DNA of 46,369 nt. Source: Yoonia sp. (GTDB lineage: Bacteria; Pseudomonadota; Alphaproteobacteria; Rhodobacterales; Rhodobacteraceae). Below the pieces are notes generated by a model. It did not search any database, was not told the origin of the DNA, and saw only the letters and a program-made list of their open reading frames with translations. Both the position numbers and the translations under genes were made by a program. Below, piece by piece: positions 23,880 through 32,806 of this stretch. The first letter of the stretch is position 1. Each line of letters opens with the position of its first letter. The DNA is taken from NCBI RefSeq assembly GCF_017854565.1, contig NZ_JAFMHJ010000027.1, positions 1 through 46,369 on the forward strand, read 5' to 3'.

Positions 23880-25881
23880 TGACGGCACAGCCAACGACGA
23901 TCTGACCGCCGACCTCGACCTTGGCTTTGACGGGGCCGAAGACATTCTGCGCAACTGGCGTCGCGGCATGCGCCCAGACCCGGACCTTACGGTGTCGGAA
24001 TGGGCAGATCAGCATCGCAAGCTATCGTCGCGGGCCAGCGCCGAGCCCGGGCAGTACCGCACCGCCCGCACGCCCTACTTGCGCGAGATCATGGATGCGC
24101 TGTCGCCCCGCCACCCGGCGCAGCGCATCAGCTTCATGAAAGCAGCGCAGGTCGGCGCGACGGAGGCGGGTAACAACTGGATCGGCTTTGTCATCCATCA
24201 CGCGCCGGGGCCAATGCTGGCGGTGCTGCCGACTGTCGAGATGGCCAAGCGCACGTCGCGGGGCCGTCTCGACCCGCTGATTTCTGAGTCCCCGGCACTG
24301 CGCGAACGCGTGCAACCGGCCCGCTCGCGCGATGCGGGCAACTCGATGCTGTCCAAGGAATTCCCCGGTGGCATCCTGGTGCTAACCGGTGCCAACAGCG
24401 CCACCGGCCTGCGCTCGATGCCCGCGCGGTATATTTTCCTCGACGAGGTCGATGCCTATCCAGCTTCCGCCGACGAGGAAGGCGATCCGGTCACCTTGGC
24501 CGAGGCGCGGACCACCACCTTCTCGCATCGGCGCAAGGTGTTCATGGTCTCGACCCCCACGATCCGGGGGTTGTCGCGCATTGAAAGGGAGTTTGAGGCA
24601 TCGGACCAGCGCAGGTATTTTGTGCCCTGCCCGCACTGCGCCGCGATGCAATGGCTGCAGTTTGAACGCCTGCGCTGGGACAAGGGACGGCCCGACACCG
24701 CCGCCTATCATTGCGAAAGCTGCGAGAAGCCCATCGCCGAGCATCACAAGACTCAGATGCTGGAACGGGGCGAATGGCGGGCGACCGCTGTCTCGGCCGA
24801 TCCGCACTCCATCGGCTTCCACATCTCGGCGCTTTACTCGCCGCTGGGCTGGAAAAGCTGGCAGCATATCGCGCGGGACTGGCTGGCTGCCCAAGGCTCG
24901 GAAGAGATGTTGCGCGCCGCACGCAATACCTTGCTGGGCGAGACTTGGGTTGAAAGTGGCGATGCGCCGGAATGGCAGCGGCTGGCCGAACGGCGCGAAG
25001 CCTATGCTGGCGCACAGATCCCGATGGGCGGTTTGTTCCTGACCGCGGGCGTCGATGTGCAAAAGGACCGGATCGAGGTCGATGTCTGGGCCTGGGGTCG
25101 GGACAGGACAAGCTGGCTCGTCGATCACATCGTCATTGCCGGTGGGCCAGACGATCCGGCCTGCTGGGACAAACTGACGGCATTGCTCGGTCGGACTTGG
25201 GCCTGCGCCAATGGCGCGGTGATGGTGATCGGCAAGCTGGCCATCGACACCGGCTATGAAGCCCCGGCGGTTTACGCATGGGCGCGGAAACAGGGCTTTG
25301 AACAGGCCGCCCCCATCAAGGGTCTGGAAGGCTTCAACCGTGCCACGCCGGTGTCGGGTCCAACCTTTGTCGATGCCACCATTGGCGGCAAACGCCTGCG
25401 GCGGGGTGCGCGGCTGTGGTCGGTGGCCACGGCGACGTTTAAGACCGAAACCTATCGTTTCTTGCGGTTGGAACGGCCCTCGGATGAAGAGCGGGCGCTG
25501 GGCGTCTGTGATGCCCCCGGCACCGTCCATCTGCCTGACTGGATCGACACGGAATGGCTGAAGCAGCTGGTGGCGGAACAGCTGGTTACCGTGCGCAACA
25601 AGCGCGGTTACAGCCACCCAGAATGGCAGAAAATGCGGGAACGCAACGAGGCGCTCGACTGCCGTGTCTATGCCCGCGCCGCTGCGTGGATCATGGGCGC
25701 GGATCGCTGGGACGAGGCCACATGGCGGCGACTTGAGGAACAGGCCGGGGTCGAAACCCGCCCGGCCCCGCAGCAAGCCACGACAACTGAACCGGCCAAG
25801 CCTGCCCCGCCCAAGGCCGGGACACCAACCACGCCTCGGCGCAAACGCCGGGCATACACACCGAACTTCATGAGGGACTGA
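23827..25881 (+). CDS. Terminase large subunit, GpA family
   Basis: This 684-residue packaging motor belongs to the lambda GpA family. The N-terminal ATPase has an atypical Walker A (KAAQVGATEAGNNW, about 101-114) and a Walker B at IFLDEVDAY (about 204-212), followed by the FMVSTPTIRG coupling motif. A zinc-binding pair CPHC and CESC lies near 273-299. The C-terminal nuclease domain includes TAGVDVQKDRIEVDVWAWGRD (about 408-428). The enzyme cuts concatemeric DNA at cos and drives it into the prohead with ATP. It starts inside the small subunit gene and ends 1 nt before the head-tail joining gene. Length is typical for the family. Confidence 0.95.
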   Translation: MSDSTSTPSPISGSASDSDGTANDDLTADLDLGFDGAEDILRNWRRGMRPDPDLTVSEWADQHRKLSSRASAEPGQYRTARTPYLREIMDALSPRHPAQRISFMKAAQVGATEAGNNWIGFVIHHAPGPMLAVLPTVEMAKRTSRGRLDPLISESPALRERVQPARSRDAGNSMLSKEFPGGILVLTGANSATGLRSMPARYIFLDEVDAYPASADEEGDPVTLAEARTTTFSHRRKVFMVSTPTIRGLSRIEREFEASDQRRYFVPCPHCAAMQWLQFERLRWDKGRPDTAAYHCESCEKPIAEHHKTQMLERGEWRATAVSADPHSIGFHISALYSPLGWKSWQHIARDWLAAQGSEEMLRAARNTLLGETWVESGDAPEWQRLAERREAYAGAQIPMGGLFLTAGVDVQKDRIEVDVWAWGRDRTSWLVDHIVIAGGPDDPACWDKLTALLGRTWACANGAVMVIGKLAIDTGYEAPAVYAWARKQGFEQAAPIKGLEGFNRATPVSGPTFVDATIGGKRLRRGARLWSVATATFKTETYRFLRLERPSDEERALGVCDAPGTVHLPDWIDTEWLKQLVAEQLVTVRNKRGYSHPEWQKMRERNEALDCRVYARAAAWIMGADRWDEATWRRLEEQAGVETRPAPQQATTTEPAKPAPPKAGTPTTPRRKRRAYTPNFMRD

Positions 25882-25882
25882 G

Positions 25883-26098
25883 ATGGATCTGGAACGGATG
25901 CGCGCCCTGTTGGCAGCACTTCAGGAGGCTCGTTACGCGGGCGTCCGCTCGGTCAGCTATGACGGCAAATCAATCAACTATGGCTCGGACGCGGAACTCG
26001 CGAATGCCATCAGCGATCTGGAAACACGGATTGCCACGGCCACGAACGGCACTCCGCGTCGTCGGCGCTGGGGCACCGTGGCCTCGAAGGGCCTGTGA
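25883..26098 (+). CDS. Head-tail joining protein, gpW-like
   Basis: This 71-residue protein sits between the terminase and portal genes, as gpW does in lambda. The N-terminus MDLERMRALLAALQEARYAG and the following strand VRSVSYDGKSINYGS match the gpW-like fold of two helices and a beta hairpin. A basic C-terminus (RRRRW) is usual. It fits into the portal-tail connector and seals DNA after packaging. Assignment rests on position, size and pattern. Confidence 0.85.
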   Translation: MDLERMRALLAALQEARYAGVRSVSYDGKSINYGSDAELANAISDLETRIATATNGTPRRRRWGTVASKGL

Positions 26099-26101
26099 TC
26101 C

Positions 26102-27601
26102 ATGGCGTTCGATGCCTTTCGCCAGCGCATTGGCTCGATCATCGGGGGCTTCGATGCGGCGCAGGCCCACCGTCGCCTACGCGGGTTCCGGGCCAGCCGC
26201 GCCCATGTGAACACGCTGATCGCTGCCTCGGGCGACACGATCACCGCCCGGGCGCGCTGGCTGGTCCGCAACAACGGCTATGCTGCGAATGCCGTGGAAA
26301 GCTTCGCCAGCAATGTGGTGGGCGACGGCATCAAGCCGTCCAGTTCCATCGCGGATGCGGCCAAGAAGGAAGAGCTGCAGGCGCTGTGGCTGGCATGGAC
26401 CGATGATGCCGACGCGGAAGGCCTGACCGATTTCTACGGCTTGCAACGCCGCGCCGCCCGGGAGGTGTTCTTGTCAGGTGAGGTGTTCATTCGCATCCGG
26501 CCGCGCCGGGCAGAGGACGGTCTGACCGTGCCGCTGCAATTGCAGATGTTGCCCGCAGAAATGCTGCCCCTCGACATGAACCGCACCCTGCCCGGCGCGG
26601 GGCTGATCCGTCAGGGCATCGAGTTTGATGGCATTGGCCGCCGCGTCGCCTATCACTTCTTGCGCCGCCATCCTGGCGATCTGACCGATCCGGGACTGGC
26701 TGGGGAAACGGTGCGCGTTCCAGCTGGTGATGTGATCCATGTCCTCGACCCGGTCGAGGCTGGCCAGTTGCGCGGCGTGTCGCGGTTCGCCGCCGCCATC
26801 GTGAAACTGTTCACGCTGGACCTCTACGACGACGCAGAGCTGGAGCGGAAGAAAATCGCGGCGATGTTCGCAATGTTCATCACCTCGCCCGCTCCCGAAA
26901 CGCCGCTGGACCCGACCGACGAGGATCTAGAAGTTGAGCCGGGTCAGGTGGTGCGGCTGGATCCGGGCGAGGATATCTCGACGCCCGCGACGCCAGACTC
27001 CGGTGGCACCTATGAGCCGTTCCAATATCGGACCCTGCTGCAGATCGCCGCCGCGCTGGGAGTGCCCTATGGCTATCTGACCGGCGACACGGCCAAGGGC
27101 AACTTCTCGAACACCCGCATCTCACTGATCGAATTTCGCCGTCGGATATCAGCCTGGCAGCACGGCGTGCTGGTGTTCCAGCTTTGCCGCGCCGTCTGGG
27201 TCCGCTGGATGGATGTCGCGGTGCTGTCGGGGGCGTTGGACCTGCCCGGTTATGACAGCCAGCGCCGCCAATATCAGGCCTGCGCCTGGCTGCCGACGAA
27301 ATGGGACTGGATTGACCCGATGAAGGACGCGTCCGCAGAGATCCTGCAAATCGAAGCGGGCCTGAAATCGCGCACCCAAGCCTTGGCAGAGCGTGGCTAC
27401 GACGCCGAACAGGTGGATCGAGAAATCGCCGCCGAGCGCAAACGCGAAGCGACGCTGGGCCTCGACTTCCGCCGTCCGGGATCCCCAGCGCAAGGGCCGG
27501 GTGGGGCCAAGGGCAAGGACGACACCGAGCAGGACGACAAATCCAATGACGACGCGCCAGAAGACTCTGACGAGAAGTCCGACCCAAAGGAGGACGCATG
27601 A
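26102..27601 (+). CDS. Phage portal protein, lambda family
   Basis: This 499-residue portal of the lambda gpB type forms the dodecameric ring through which DNA enters and leaves the head. Visible hallmarks are RARWLVRNNGYAANAVESFA (about 57-76), the AREVFLSGEVFIRIRPR segment (about 119-135) and the QIAAALGVPYGYLTGD motif (about 314-330) followed by NFSNTRISLIEFRR. The C-terminal 70 residues are charged and low in complexity (Lys, Asp, Glu), as in relatives. The stop overlaps the ATG of the protease gene. Confidence 0.95.
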   Translation: MAFDAFRQRIGSIIGGFDAAQAHRRLRGFRASRAHVNTLIAASGDTITARARWLVRNNGYAANAVESFASNVVGDGIKPSSSIADAAKKEELQALWLAWTDDADAEGLTDFYGLQRRAAREVFLSGEVFIRIRPRRAEDGLTVPLQLQMLPAEMLPLDMNRTLPGAGLIRQGIEFDGIGRRVAYHFLRRHPGDLTDPGLAGETVRVPAGDVIHVLDPVEAGQLRGVSRFAAAIVKLFTLDLYDDAELERKKIAAMFAMFITSPAPETPLDPTDEDLEVEPGQVVRLDPGEDISTPATPDSGGTYEPFQYRTLLQIAAALGVPYGYLTGDTAKGNFSNTRISLIEFRRRISAWQHGVLVFQLCRAVWVRWMDVAVLSGALDLPGYDSQRRQYQACAWLPTKWDWIDPMKDASAEILQIEAGLKSRTQALAERGYDAEQVDREIAAERKREATLGLDFRRPGSPAQGPGGAKGKDDTEQDDKSNDDAPEDSDEKSDPKEDA

Positions 27602-28932
27602 TGCATCACGCCCAGATCGCCCAGCGCGCCTTCAACACGCCCCTGATGGTCGATCCGGCCAAGGCACTGGCCTTCCTGTCCGGGCTGGGGCCGCGCATCA
27701 CCGGGCAAGACATCACCTTCCAAGGGTTTGGTGTCGAGCAGCTCGACCAAACCACGGCCGCCCTTCCGGCCCGCGCCTCGCTCTTTGGCAATGATCTCGC
27801 CCAGCGCCACCAACGCAACGGTGGCCAGCCCTTCGCGGTGGTCGATGGTATCGCCGTCATCGAAATCTCGGGCACACTTGTGCACCGGGGTGCATGGATC
27901 GGGCAGTCCTCCGGCCTGACGTCCTATGAGGGGATCGCCGCCCAGTTGCAGGCCGCATTGGCCGATCCTGGCGTGCGCGGCATCGCGCTGGACATCGACA
28001 GCTTCGGTGGCGAGGTGGCCGGGGCTTTCGATCTGGCGGATCGCATCCGTGCCGCCCGGTCGCAGAAACCCATCCACGCTTTTGTCGCCGAACATGCCCT
28101 GTCGGCTGGCTATGTCCTCGCGTCCCAGGCCGACCGGATAATCCTCCCGCGCACCGGCGCTGTCGGCAGCATCGGGGTTGTCGCGCTGCATACCGACATG
28201 AGCGGGGCCCTCGATCAAAAGGGCATCGCCGTCACGCTGATCCATGCCGGGGCGCACAAGGTCGATGCGAACCCGTATCAGCCCCTGCCCGACGCCATCC
28301 ACGACCAGATGCAACGCGAGCTGGAAGTGGCCCGCTTCCTCTTCGCTGAAACTGTCTCGGCCGGTCGCGGTGATCGGCTGACCCATGCCGCAGCTTTGGC
28401 CACCGAAGCTGCCGTGTTCCGCGGGGCCGACGCCATCGCCGCCGGTCTGGCCGACGACCTTGCCGATCCTGTCACAGCCTTCCGCACCTTCGCCGCCGCG
28501 CCTCGCGGCACAACGTCCCCCAGCAGAAAGGGTCCACAGATGACCACGCCCACAGAAACCCCGACCCCGGCGGAAGTTGCCGCTCCTCCTGCGGCAATGC
28601 CTGCGGTCGCGGTCGCACCCGTCCCGGCCGAAGCGCCCGCAAACGCGGCAGCGCTCGTCACCACCACCATGACCGCAGATGCCATTCGCGCCGAGGCGGC
28701 CGAGGTGGCGCAGGTTTGCGCGCAGGCTGCCCGGCTCGGAGTGACCATCGACGCCGCCGATGCGGTCACGAAAGGCCTGAAGCCCGAGGCCCTGCGCGCT
28801 CGGGTGCTGGCCGATCTCGCCGCCCGCAGCGATGCGGCTGGCATCATCGCCACCGCCCCGGCCGCAGCTGCCGCCAAAGACAGCCCGATCATCGCGGCCG
28901 CCAAGAAGGCCGCGACCGACGCCAAGCGCTGA
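27598..28932 (+). CDS. Head maturation protease, S49 family (lambda gpC-like)
   Basis: This 444-residue protein combines an S49/SppA-like serine protease (about 60-290) with a scaffold-like tail. The Ser-Lys dyad is visible: Ser169 in AEHALSAGYVLAS and Lys221 in HAGAHKVDANPYQPL. GAVGSIGV (about 187-194) is the family's substrate-strand motif. From about 300 the sequence becomes Pro-, Ala- and Thr-rich and then helical, which is the scaffold portion. In lambda the same gene also makes scaffold Nu3 from an internal start, and a matching internal start exists here at 28540. The enzyme cleaves scaffold and portal during prohead maturation. Confidence 0.93.
   Translation: MMHHAQIAQRAFNTPLMVDPAKALAFLSGLGPRITGQDITFQGFGVEQLDQTTAALPARASLFGNDLAQRHQRNGGQPFAVVDGIAVIEISGTLVHRGAWIGQSSGLTSYEGIAAQLQAALADPGVRGIALDIDSFGGEVAGAFDLADRIRAARSQKPIHAFVAEHALSAGYVLASQADRIILPRTGAVGSIGVVALHTDMSGALDQKGIAVTLIHAGAHKVDANPYQPLPDAIHDQMQRELEVARFLFAETVSAGRGDRLTHAAALATEAAVFRGADAIAAGLADDLADPVTAFRTFAAAPRGTTSPSRKGPQMTTPTETPTPAEVAAPPAAMPAVAVAPVPAEAPANAAALVTTTMTADAIRAEAAEVAQVCAQAARLGVTIDAADAVTKGLKPEALRARVLADLAARSDAAGIIATAPAAAAAKDSPIIAAAKKAATDAKR
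28540..28932 (+). CDS. Probable nested scaffold protein (Nu3-like), internal in-frame start
   Basis: ATG 28540, in frame within the protease gene (codon 315), follows AAAGGG at 7-nt spacing and would give a 130-residue protein. It begins MTTPTETPTPAEVAAPP, has a Pro/Ala-rich start, a helical middle (DAIRAEAAEVAQVCAQAARL) and a basic C-terminal end with Lys residues. These are features of phage scaffolds. The start coincides with the end of the protease domain, as for Nu3 in lambda. Translation from it is inferred, not shown. Confidence 0.6.
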   Translation: MTTPTETPTPAEVAAPPAAMPAVAVAPVPAEAPANAAALVTTTMTADAIRAEAAEVAQVCAQAARLGVTIDAADAVTKGLKPEALRARVLADLAARSDAAGIIATAPAAAAAKDSPIIAAAKKAATDAKR

Positions 28933-28974
28933 ACCAGCGCCCCTATCCCTCCCCCACACCATGGAGACTGACCA

Positions 28975-29355
28975 ATGCCCGTCCTGACGGAACCGCCCAG
29001 CATGGGCGATGTCCTCAAATATGAGGTCAACCCGAACTACACCCGTGAAGTGATCACCCTGCTTGCCGGAATGCCCTATCCGGTCGGCGCGGTCCTGGGC
29101 CGCATCACCGCCAGCGGCAAATACAAGCTGGCCACCAGTGGCGGCAGCGACGGCGCGCAGACAGCGAGTGCCGTCCTGCTTTACGCCGTCGATGCCACAC
29201 TGGCCGATGCCGTGGGCATTGTCGTCGCGCGCGGCCCCTCGATCGTGTCGCGCGCTGGCCTCGCTTATGACGCCACCGTCGATGACGGCGCGAAAATCAC
29301 CACCAAGATCGGCCAGCTTGCCGCTGTCGGCATCATCGCCCGCGACGGCGTCTGA
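28975..29355 (+). CDS. Head decoration protein, gpD-like
   Basis: This 126-residue protein of the bacteriophage lambda head decoration (HDPD) family trimerises on the expanded capsid and stabilises it against internal pressure. Recognisable parts are the N-terminal arm leading into DVLKYEVNPNYTREVITLLA, then PVGAVLGRITASGKYKL and SAVLLYAVDAT. It stands directly before the major capsid gene, the normal order. Length is typical. Confidence 0.9.
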   Translation: MPVLTEPPSMGDVLKYEVNPNYTREVITLLAGMPYPVGAVLGRITASGKYKLATSGGSDGAQTASAVLLYAVDATLADAVGIVVARGPSIVSRAGLAYDATVDDGAKITTKIGQLAAVGIIARDGV

Positions 29356-29387
29356 CGTCAAACCCTCTCATTCCCCCGGAGCACCCC

Positions 29388-30410
29388 ATGACCATCGTTC
29401 GCAATCCCTTTGACGCTGGCGGCTATTCGCTGGCCGAGATGACGCAGGCCATCAATATCCTGCCCAACCTTTACACCCGCCTTGGCCAGATCGGCCTCTT
29501 CCGCTTCGAGGGCGTCACCCAGCGGTCGGTGATCATCGAGCAATATGAGGGCGTGCTGAACCTGCTGCCCTCCGTGCCACTGGGCGGCACGGCCACCGTG
29601 GGCACCCGCGAAGGCCGCTCGATGCGGTCCTTCGTCCTGCCCTGGATCCCGCATGATGACGTGATTCTGCCCGGTGACATTCAGGGCCAACCCGCGCTGG
29701 GCGTCTTCGATGGCGCCGACCCGCTGGTCGAGGTTATGAACCGCAAGCTGCAGCTGATGCGGCGCAAGCACGCCCAGACGCGGGAATACATGGAGATGAA
29801 CGCCCTGCGCGGCATCGTCAAAGACGGCGCTGGCACCACGCTTTACAACTATTTCACCGAGTTTGGTCTGGCGCAAATCTCGGTGGATTTTGTCTTGGGC
29901 ACGGCAGGCACCAATGTGCAGGGCAAGGTGCGCGAGGTCTTGCGGTCGATGGAAGACAACCTGCTCGGCGAAAGCATGAGTGATGTGCATGCCCTCGTCA
30001 GCCGCGAATTCTTCGACAAACTGATCGCGCACCCCAAGACCGAGGAAGCCTACAAGTTCTACGCCGCGACCGGCGCGCAGCCCCTGCGCCAGGACGTGCG
30101 CCGCAACTTCCCCTTCGCTGGGATCGTGTTCGAAGAGTATTCTGGCACCGTCACGCTTTCCACCAAGGCGACCGAACGGCTGGTGCCCGCCAGCGAGGGC
30201 ATCGCCTTCCCGCTGGGAACCATGGACACCTTCACCACTTACGGCGGCCCGGCCAACCTGCTGGAGGCAGCGAATACGATGGGTCTGCCACTCTATGCGC
30301 GCCAGCACCTCGACGAAAAGGGGCGCTGGATCGACCTTATGACCGAGGCCTCGATCCTGCCGGTGAACAAGCGGCCGCGCATCGCGATCCGCATTCACAC
30401 CTCGAACTGA
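29388..30410 (+). CDS. Major capsid protein, lambda gpE family
   Basis: This 340-residue major capsid protein has the HK97 fold and belongs to the lambda gpE group. Characteristic stretches are NPFDAGGYSLAEMTQAINIL at the N-terminus, the P-loop-like extended region HDDVILPGDIQGQPALG (about 88-104), the long spine helix EVMNRKLQLMRRKHAQTREY (about 115-134) and ERLVPASEGIAFPLG near 265. It self-assembles into the icosahedral shell around the scaffold. It follows the decoration protein and precedes the connector genes. Confidence 0.94.
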   Translation: MTIVRNPFDAGGYSLAEMTQAINILPNLYTRLGQIGLFRFEGVTQRSVIIEQYEGVLNLLPSVPLGGTATVGTREGRSMRSFVLPWIPHDDVILPGDIQGQPALGVFDGADPLVEVMNRKLQLMRRKHAQTREYMEMNALRGIVKDGAGTTLYNYFTEFGLAQISVDFVLGTAGTNVQGKVREVLRSMEDNLLGESMSDVHALVSREFFDKLIAHPKTEEAYKFYAATGAQPLRQDVRRNFPFAGIVFEEYSGTVTLSTKATERLVPASEGIAFPLGTMDTFTTYGGPANLLEAANTMGLPLYARQHLDEKGRWIDLMTEASILPVNKRPRIAIRIHTSN

Positions 30411-30416
30411 CTCGCC

Positions 30417-30731
30417 ATGACCGTCTTCGCCGCCGCCATGGACCGGATCTTCGCCAACCCATCCATGGCGGCGGCCGCTGTCTGGATTTCTACCACCACA
30501 TCGGAGGAACGCCTCATCCGCGTCATCCGCCTCGCCCCGGACCGCATCACCGAGTTTGGCGCTGGGCGATTTGTCAGCGACACCACTATGGTAGACGTCC
30601 GCGTCTCCGACCTGCCTGAACCGCGAGCGGGCGATCTGATCGTCATCGCTACTAACAGCTTCACCATTCAGGGCGAGCCCACGCGCGACCGTGAACGGCT
30701 TGTCTGGTCACTGGACCTGCAGCCAGCATGA
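30417..30731 (+). CDS. Head-tail connector protein (FII-like)
   Basis: This 104-residue protein comes directly after the capsid gene. A short N-terminal helix (AAAMDRIFANPSMAAAAVWI) is followed by beta strands (VDVRVSDLPEPRAGDLIVIA) and FTIQGEPTRDRERLVWSLDL, the usual pattern of lambda gpFII-type head-tail joining proteins. It would complete the head neck for tail attachment. Assignment rests on position, size and secondary structure pattern. Confidence 0.75.
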   Translation: MTVFAAAMDRIFANPSMAAAAVWISTTTSEERLIRVIRLAPDRITEFGAGRFVSDTTMVDVRVSDLPEPRAGDLIVIATNSFTIQGEPTRDRERLVWSLDLQPA

Positions 30732-31360
30732 AGCTGAAGGTCCAGTTCAACCCAGATATCGTAGCCCTGATGCAGGCGGAGATTGCCGCCGGTGAAAAAG
30801 CTGTCTCCGCGGCAATGCGCGAGGCAGGCACTTCCCTGAAATCCGCGTGGCGCAGCCAGATCACCGGCGCTGGGCTGGGCACCCGGCTTGGCAACAGCAT
30901 CCGCCTCGCCAGCTTCCCGAAATCCGGCGACAGTCTGAACGCGGCGGCGCTGGTCTGGTCAAATGCCCCGGTCATCATCGGCGCGCATGACACTGGCCCG
31001 CTGATCCGGTCCAAGGACGGGTTCTGGCTGGCGATCCCTACGCCAGCGGCAGGCAAGAGCACCAGGGGCGGTCGCATCACCCCGGGCGAATGGGAACGCC
31101 GCACCGGGTTGCGCTTGCGGTTCATCTATCGCCGCACGGGACCGAGCCTCTTGGTTGCGGAGGGGCGGCTGAATTCGAAAGGCCGGGCGGTGGCATCGAA
31201 GTCGAAAACCGGGCGCGGCGTCGCAACCGTGCCGATCTTCCTGCTGGTCCCTCAGGTCAAGCTGCGCAAGCGGCTCAATCTGGCGCGCGATGCAGATCGC
31301 GCGGTGGATGGCGTGCCGGGGCTTATCGTGGCGGGGTGGATTGACGGGAAGCTGGCCTGA
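30728..31360 (+). CDS. DUF6441-like neck/minor tail protein (gpZ-type position)
   Basis: This 210-residue protein overlaps the connector gene by 4 nt. The pattern of an N-terminal helix (AEIAAGEKAVSAAMREAGTS), LKSAWRSQITGAGLGTRLGN, the GFWLAIPTPAAG segment and FIYRRTGPSLLV fits the DUF6441 family of phage neck or minor tail proteins found in the same position in rhodobacteral phages. In lambda the corresponding place is held by gpZ, which joins tail to head. The gene is separated from the next tail gene by a reversed cargo gene. Confidence 0.75.
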   Translation: MKLKVQFNPDIVALMQAEIAAGEKAVSAAMREAGTSLKSAWRSQITGAGLGTRLGNSIRLASFPKSGDSLNAAALVWSNAPVIIGAHDTGPLIRSKDGFWLAIPTPAAGKSTRGGRITPGEWERRTGLRLRFIYRRTGPSLLVAEGRLNSKGRAVASKSKTGRGVATVPIFLLVPQVKLRKRLNLARDADRAVDGVPGLIVAGWIDGKLA

Positions 31361-31411
31361 TGTCTGCCATGGGGACGGAGCGGACACTCAAGCCCGCGTG
31401 TGCCATCTGCA

Positions 31412-32215
31412 TCAATCCTCAAATTTTTGAGCATCCATCGTTTTGATGAAACGTAGCAGGGCGGTCACGCTGTCATAGATGAACTTCGCTTCATCCATCG
31501 GGACAAGGGTTTCTTTGTCGTGTGCAAAGGACTTGTTGTTCCGAATGTCGTTCATCGACTCGAAAGTGGAAATGGAACTCTTGATGATCCGGTCCGACAT
31601 CTCCGTGAGGTTTCGTGATGCTTTCAGCGCCTTGGCATATTTCCCCACTCTGGCGTGCAGCGCGTCATTTTCGCCGCAGGGCTCCCCGCCGTGTTTGACT
31701 ACCAAAGAAGCGAAGCGCTTCATGCAATAGGTATGCAGTCGGTCCAATCCAGAATTTGGACGGCCAGCGTCTAAATCCCTACGGATCGCAGCGACTAATT
31801 CTTGAAGGGTTTCATCTGCCTCGAATGCTTCGATTCCCGTTGAATCAATTACGTGCTCTTCCCCTTCGAACTTGCCAACTATCTTGAAATAGACTTCTTT
31901 CAACCGATCCTCGCGCGGTCCGCTGCTGCCCAGGATGTTGTTCTCCCGGTACTCCCAGAGCGCACGCAGCGCACGCGCGACAAGGTGAGGTTGCGCGCTT
32001 GCTATAAACGACCGCAGGCGCTTGGCTTTCGACGTGCCATAGGCTGAAAATAACGACGATCCGGGCGGGGCATCAGGATCGACACCGACCTCAGTGCAGA
32101 AGAAATCCCCAAAAGTGCGATCTGAAAAATCCAGGACGTAGCCCGACTGCATGTTAAGCGCTTCTTCGAACACGGCGCGGTCAAGCCGCGTGATAAGCAT
32201 TTCGTAACTCTGCAT
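31412..32215 (-). CDS. Abortive infection family protein (Abi_C-like), reversed cargo gene
   Basis: This 267-residue soluble helical protein has a C-terminal region (about 190-262) that reads like the Abi_C domain of abortive infection proteins: RIIKSSISTFESMNDIRNNK and SFAHDKETLVPMDEAKFIYD, a compact RNxxSxAH-type motif followed by a helix. The N-terminal 180 residues are not recognised. It is transcribed against all neighbouring tail genes and is AT-richer than they are. It sits exactly between the neck protein and the tail terminator genes, which are adjacent in related phages. This is the typical shape of a moron that benefits the lysogen, here probably by blocking other phages. The domain match is moderate, and the molecular action is unknown. 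Confidence 0.7.
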   Translation of the reverse strand: MQSYEMLITRLDRAVFEEALNMQSGYVLDFSDRTFGDFFCTEVGVDPDAPPGSSLFSAYGTSKAKRLRSFIASAQPHLVARALRALWEYRENNILGSSGPREDRLKEVYFKIVGKFEGEEHVIDSTGIEAFEADETLQELVAAIRRDLDAGRPNSGLDRLHTYCMKRFASLVVKHGGEPCGENDALHARVGKYAKALKASRNLTEMSDRIIKSSISTFESMNDIRNNKSFAHDKETLVPMDEAKFIYDSVTALLRFIKTMDAQKFED

Positions 32216-32360
32216 CTCCTCAATGCCCTTTCGCCTTGGCCATTTGGACCGCAGTATTGCCAGCTACGAGCGATTATGCCAGCGGCAGTTGCATCTGGCT
32301 TGACCGTCCGCTCAGGGCTTTAGGCCAACCTTACTTAAGCCGCAAACTTAGGGACCCCAA

Positions 32361-32783
32361 ATGCCCACCACCCGCGAACTCGTCCTCGCCGCGCTGCACG
32401 CGCGGCTGCAGCCGCTTGCCGCGCTTACCCTGCGTGACGAGGTTCTGCCCGAGCGCATCCCAGCGGCGGGGCTTATCATCGTGCGCGACGGCCAGCCGGG
32501 CGAGCCGGAGGTGACGCTGTCGCCCTTGCGCTACCATTACCAGCACCGCGCCGAGCTGGAGGTCGTTATCCAAGCCGGAACCGGCCGGGCCAGCACCTTT
32601 GACACCCTGATCGCCGATATCGGAACGGCACTGGAAGCCGACTGCACCCTCGGTGGCCTCTGCGACTGGGTTGAACCCGAAGCCCCGGTCTCGGTCGATC
32701 TGCCCATCGAGGGTGCGGCTGCGCTGAAGGCGGCGGTGATCACCGTCGTTTTGCATTACACCACAACCGGCCCCTTGGCCTGA
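32361..32783 (+). CDS. Tail terminator/completion protein (gpU-like)
   Basis: This 140-residue protein is in the lambda gpU position, just before the tail tube gene. The pattern MPTTRELVLAALHARLQPLA, ERIPAAGLIIVRDG, a central YHYQHRAELEVVIQ strand and a hydrophobic C-terminal strand (AAVITVVLHY) fits phage tail terminator proteins, which cap the growing tail and join it to the head. The start has AGGGA upstream. It is the first gene after the cargo gene. Confidence 0.78.
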   Translation: MPTTRELVLAALHARLQPLAALTLRDEVLPERIPAAGLIIVRDGQPGEPEVTLSPLRYHYQHRAELEVVIQAGTGRASTFDTLIADIGTALEADCTLGGLCDWVEPEAPVSVDLPIEGAAALKAAVITVVLHYTTTGPLA

Positions 32784-32806
32784 CACCCCCACAAAAGGAG
32801 ATCCCA

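Noticed and set aside
27397..29361. Long 654-aa minus-strand frame
   Set aside because: It is opposite the portal, protease and decoration genes, which have strong family matches; high GC content makes such long antisense frames common.
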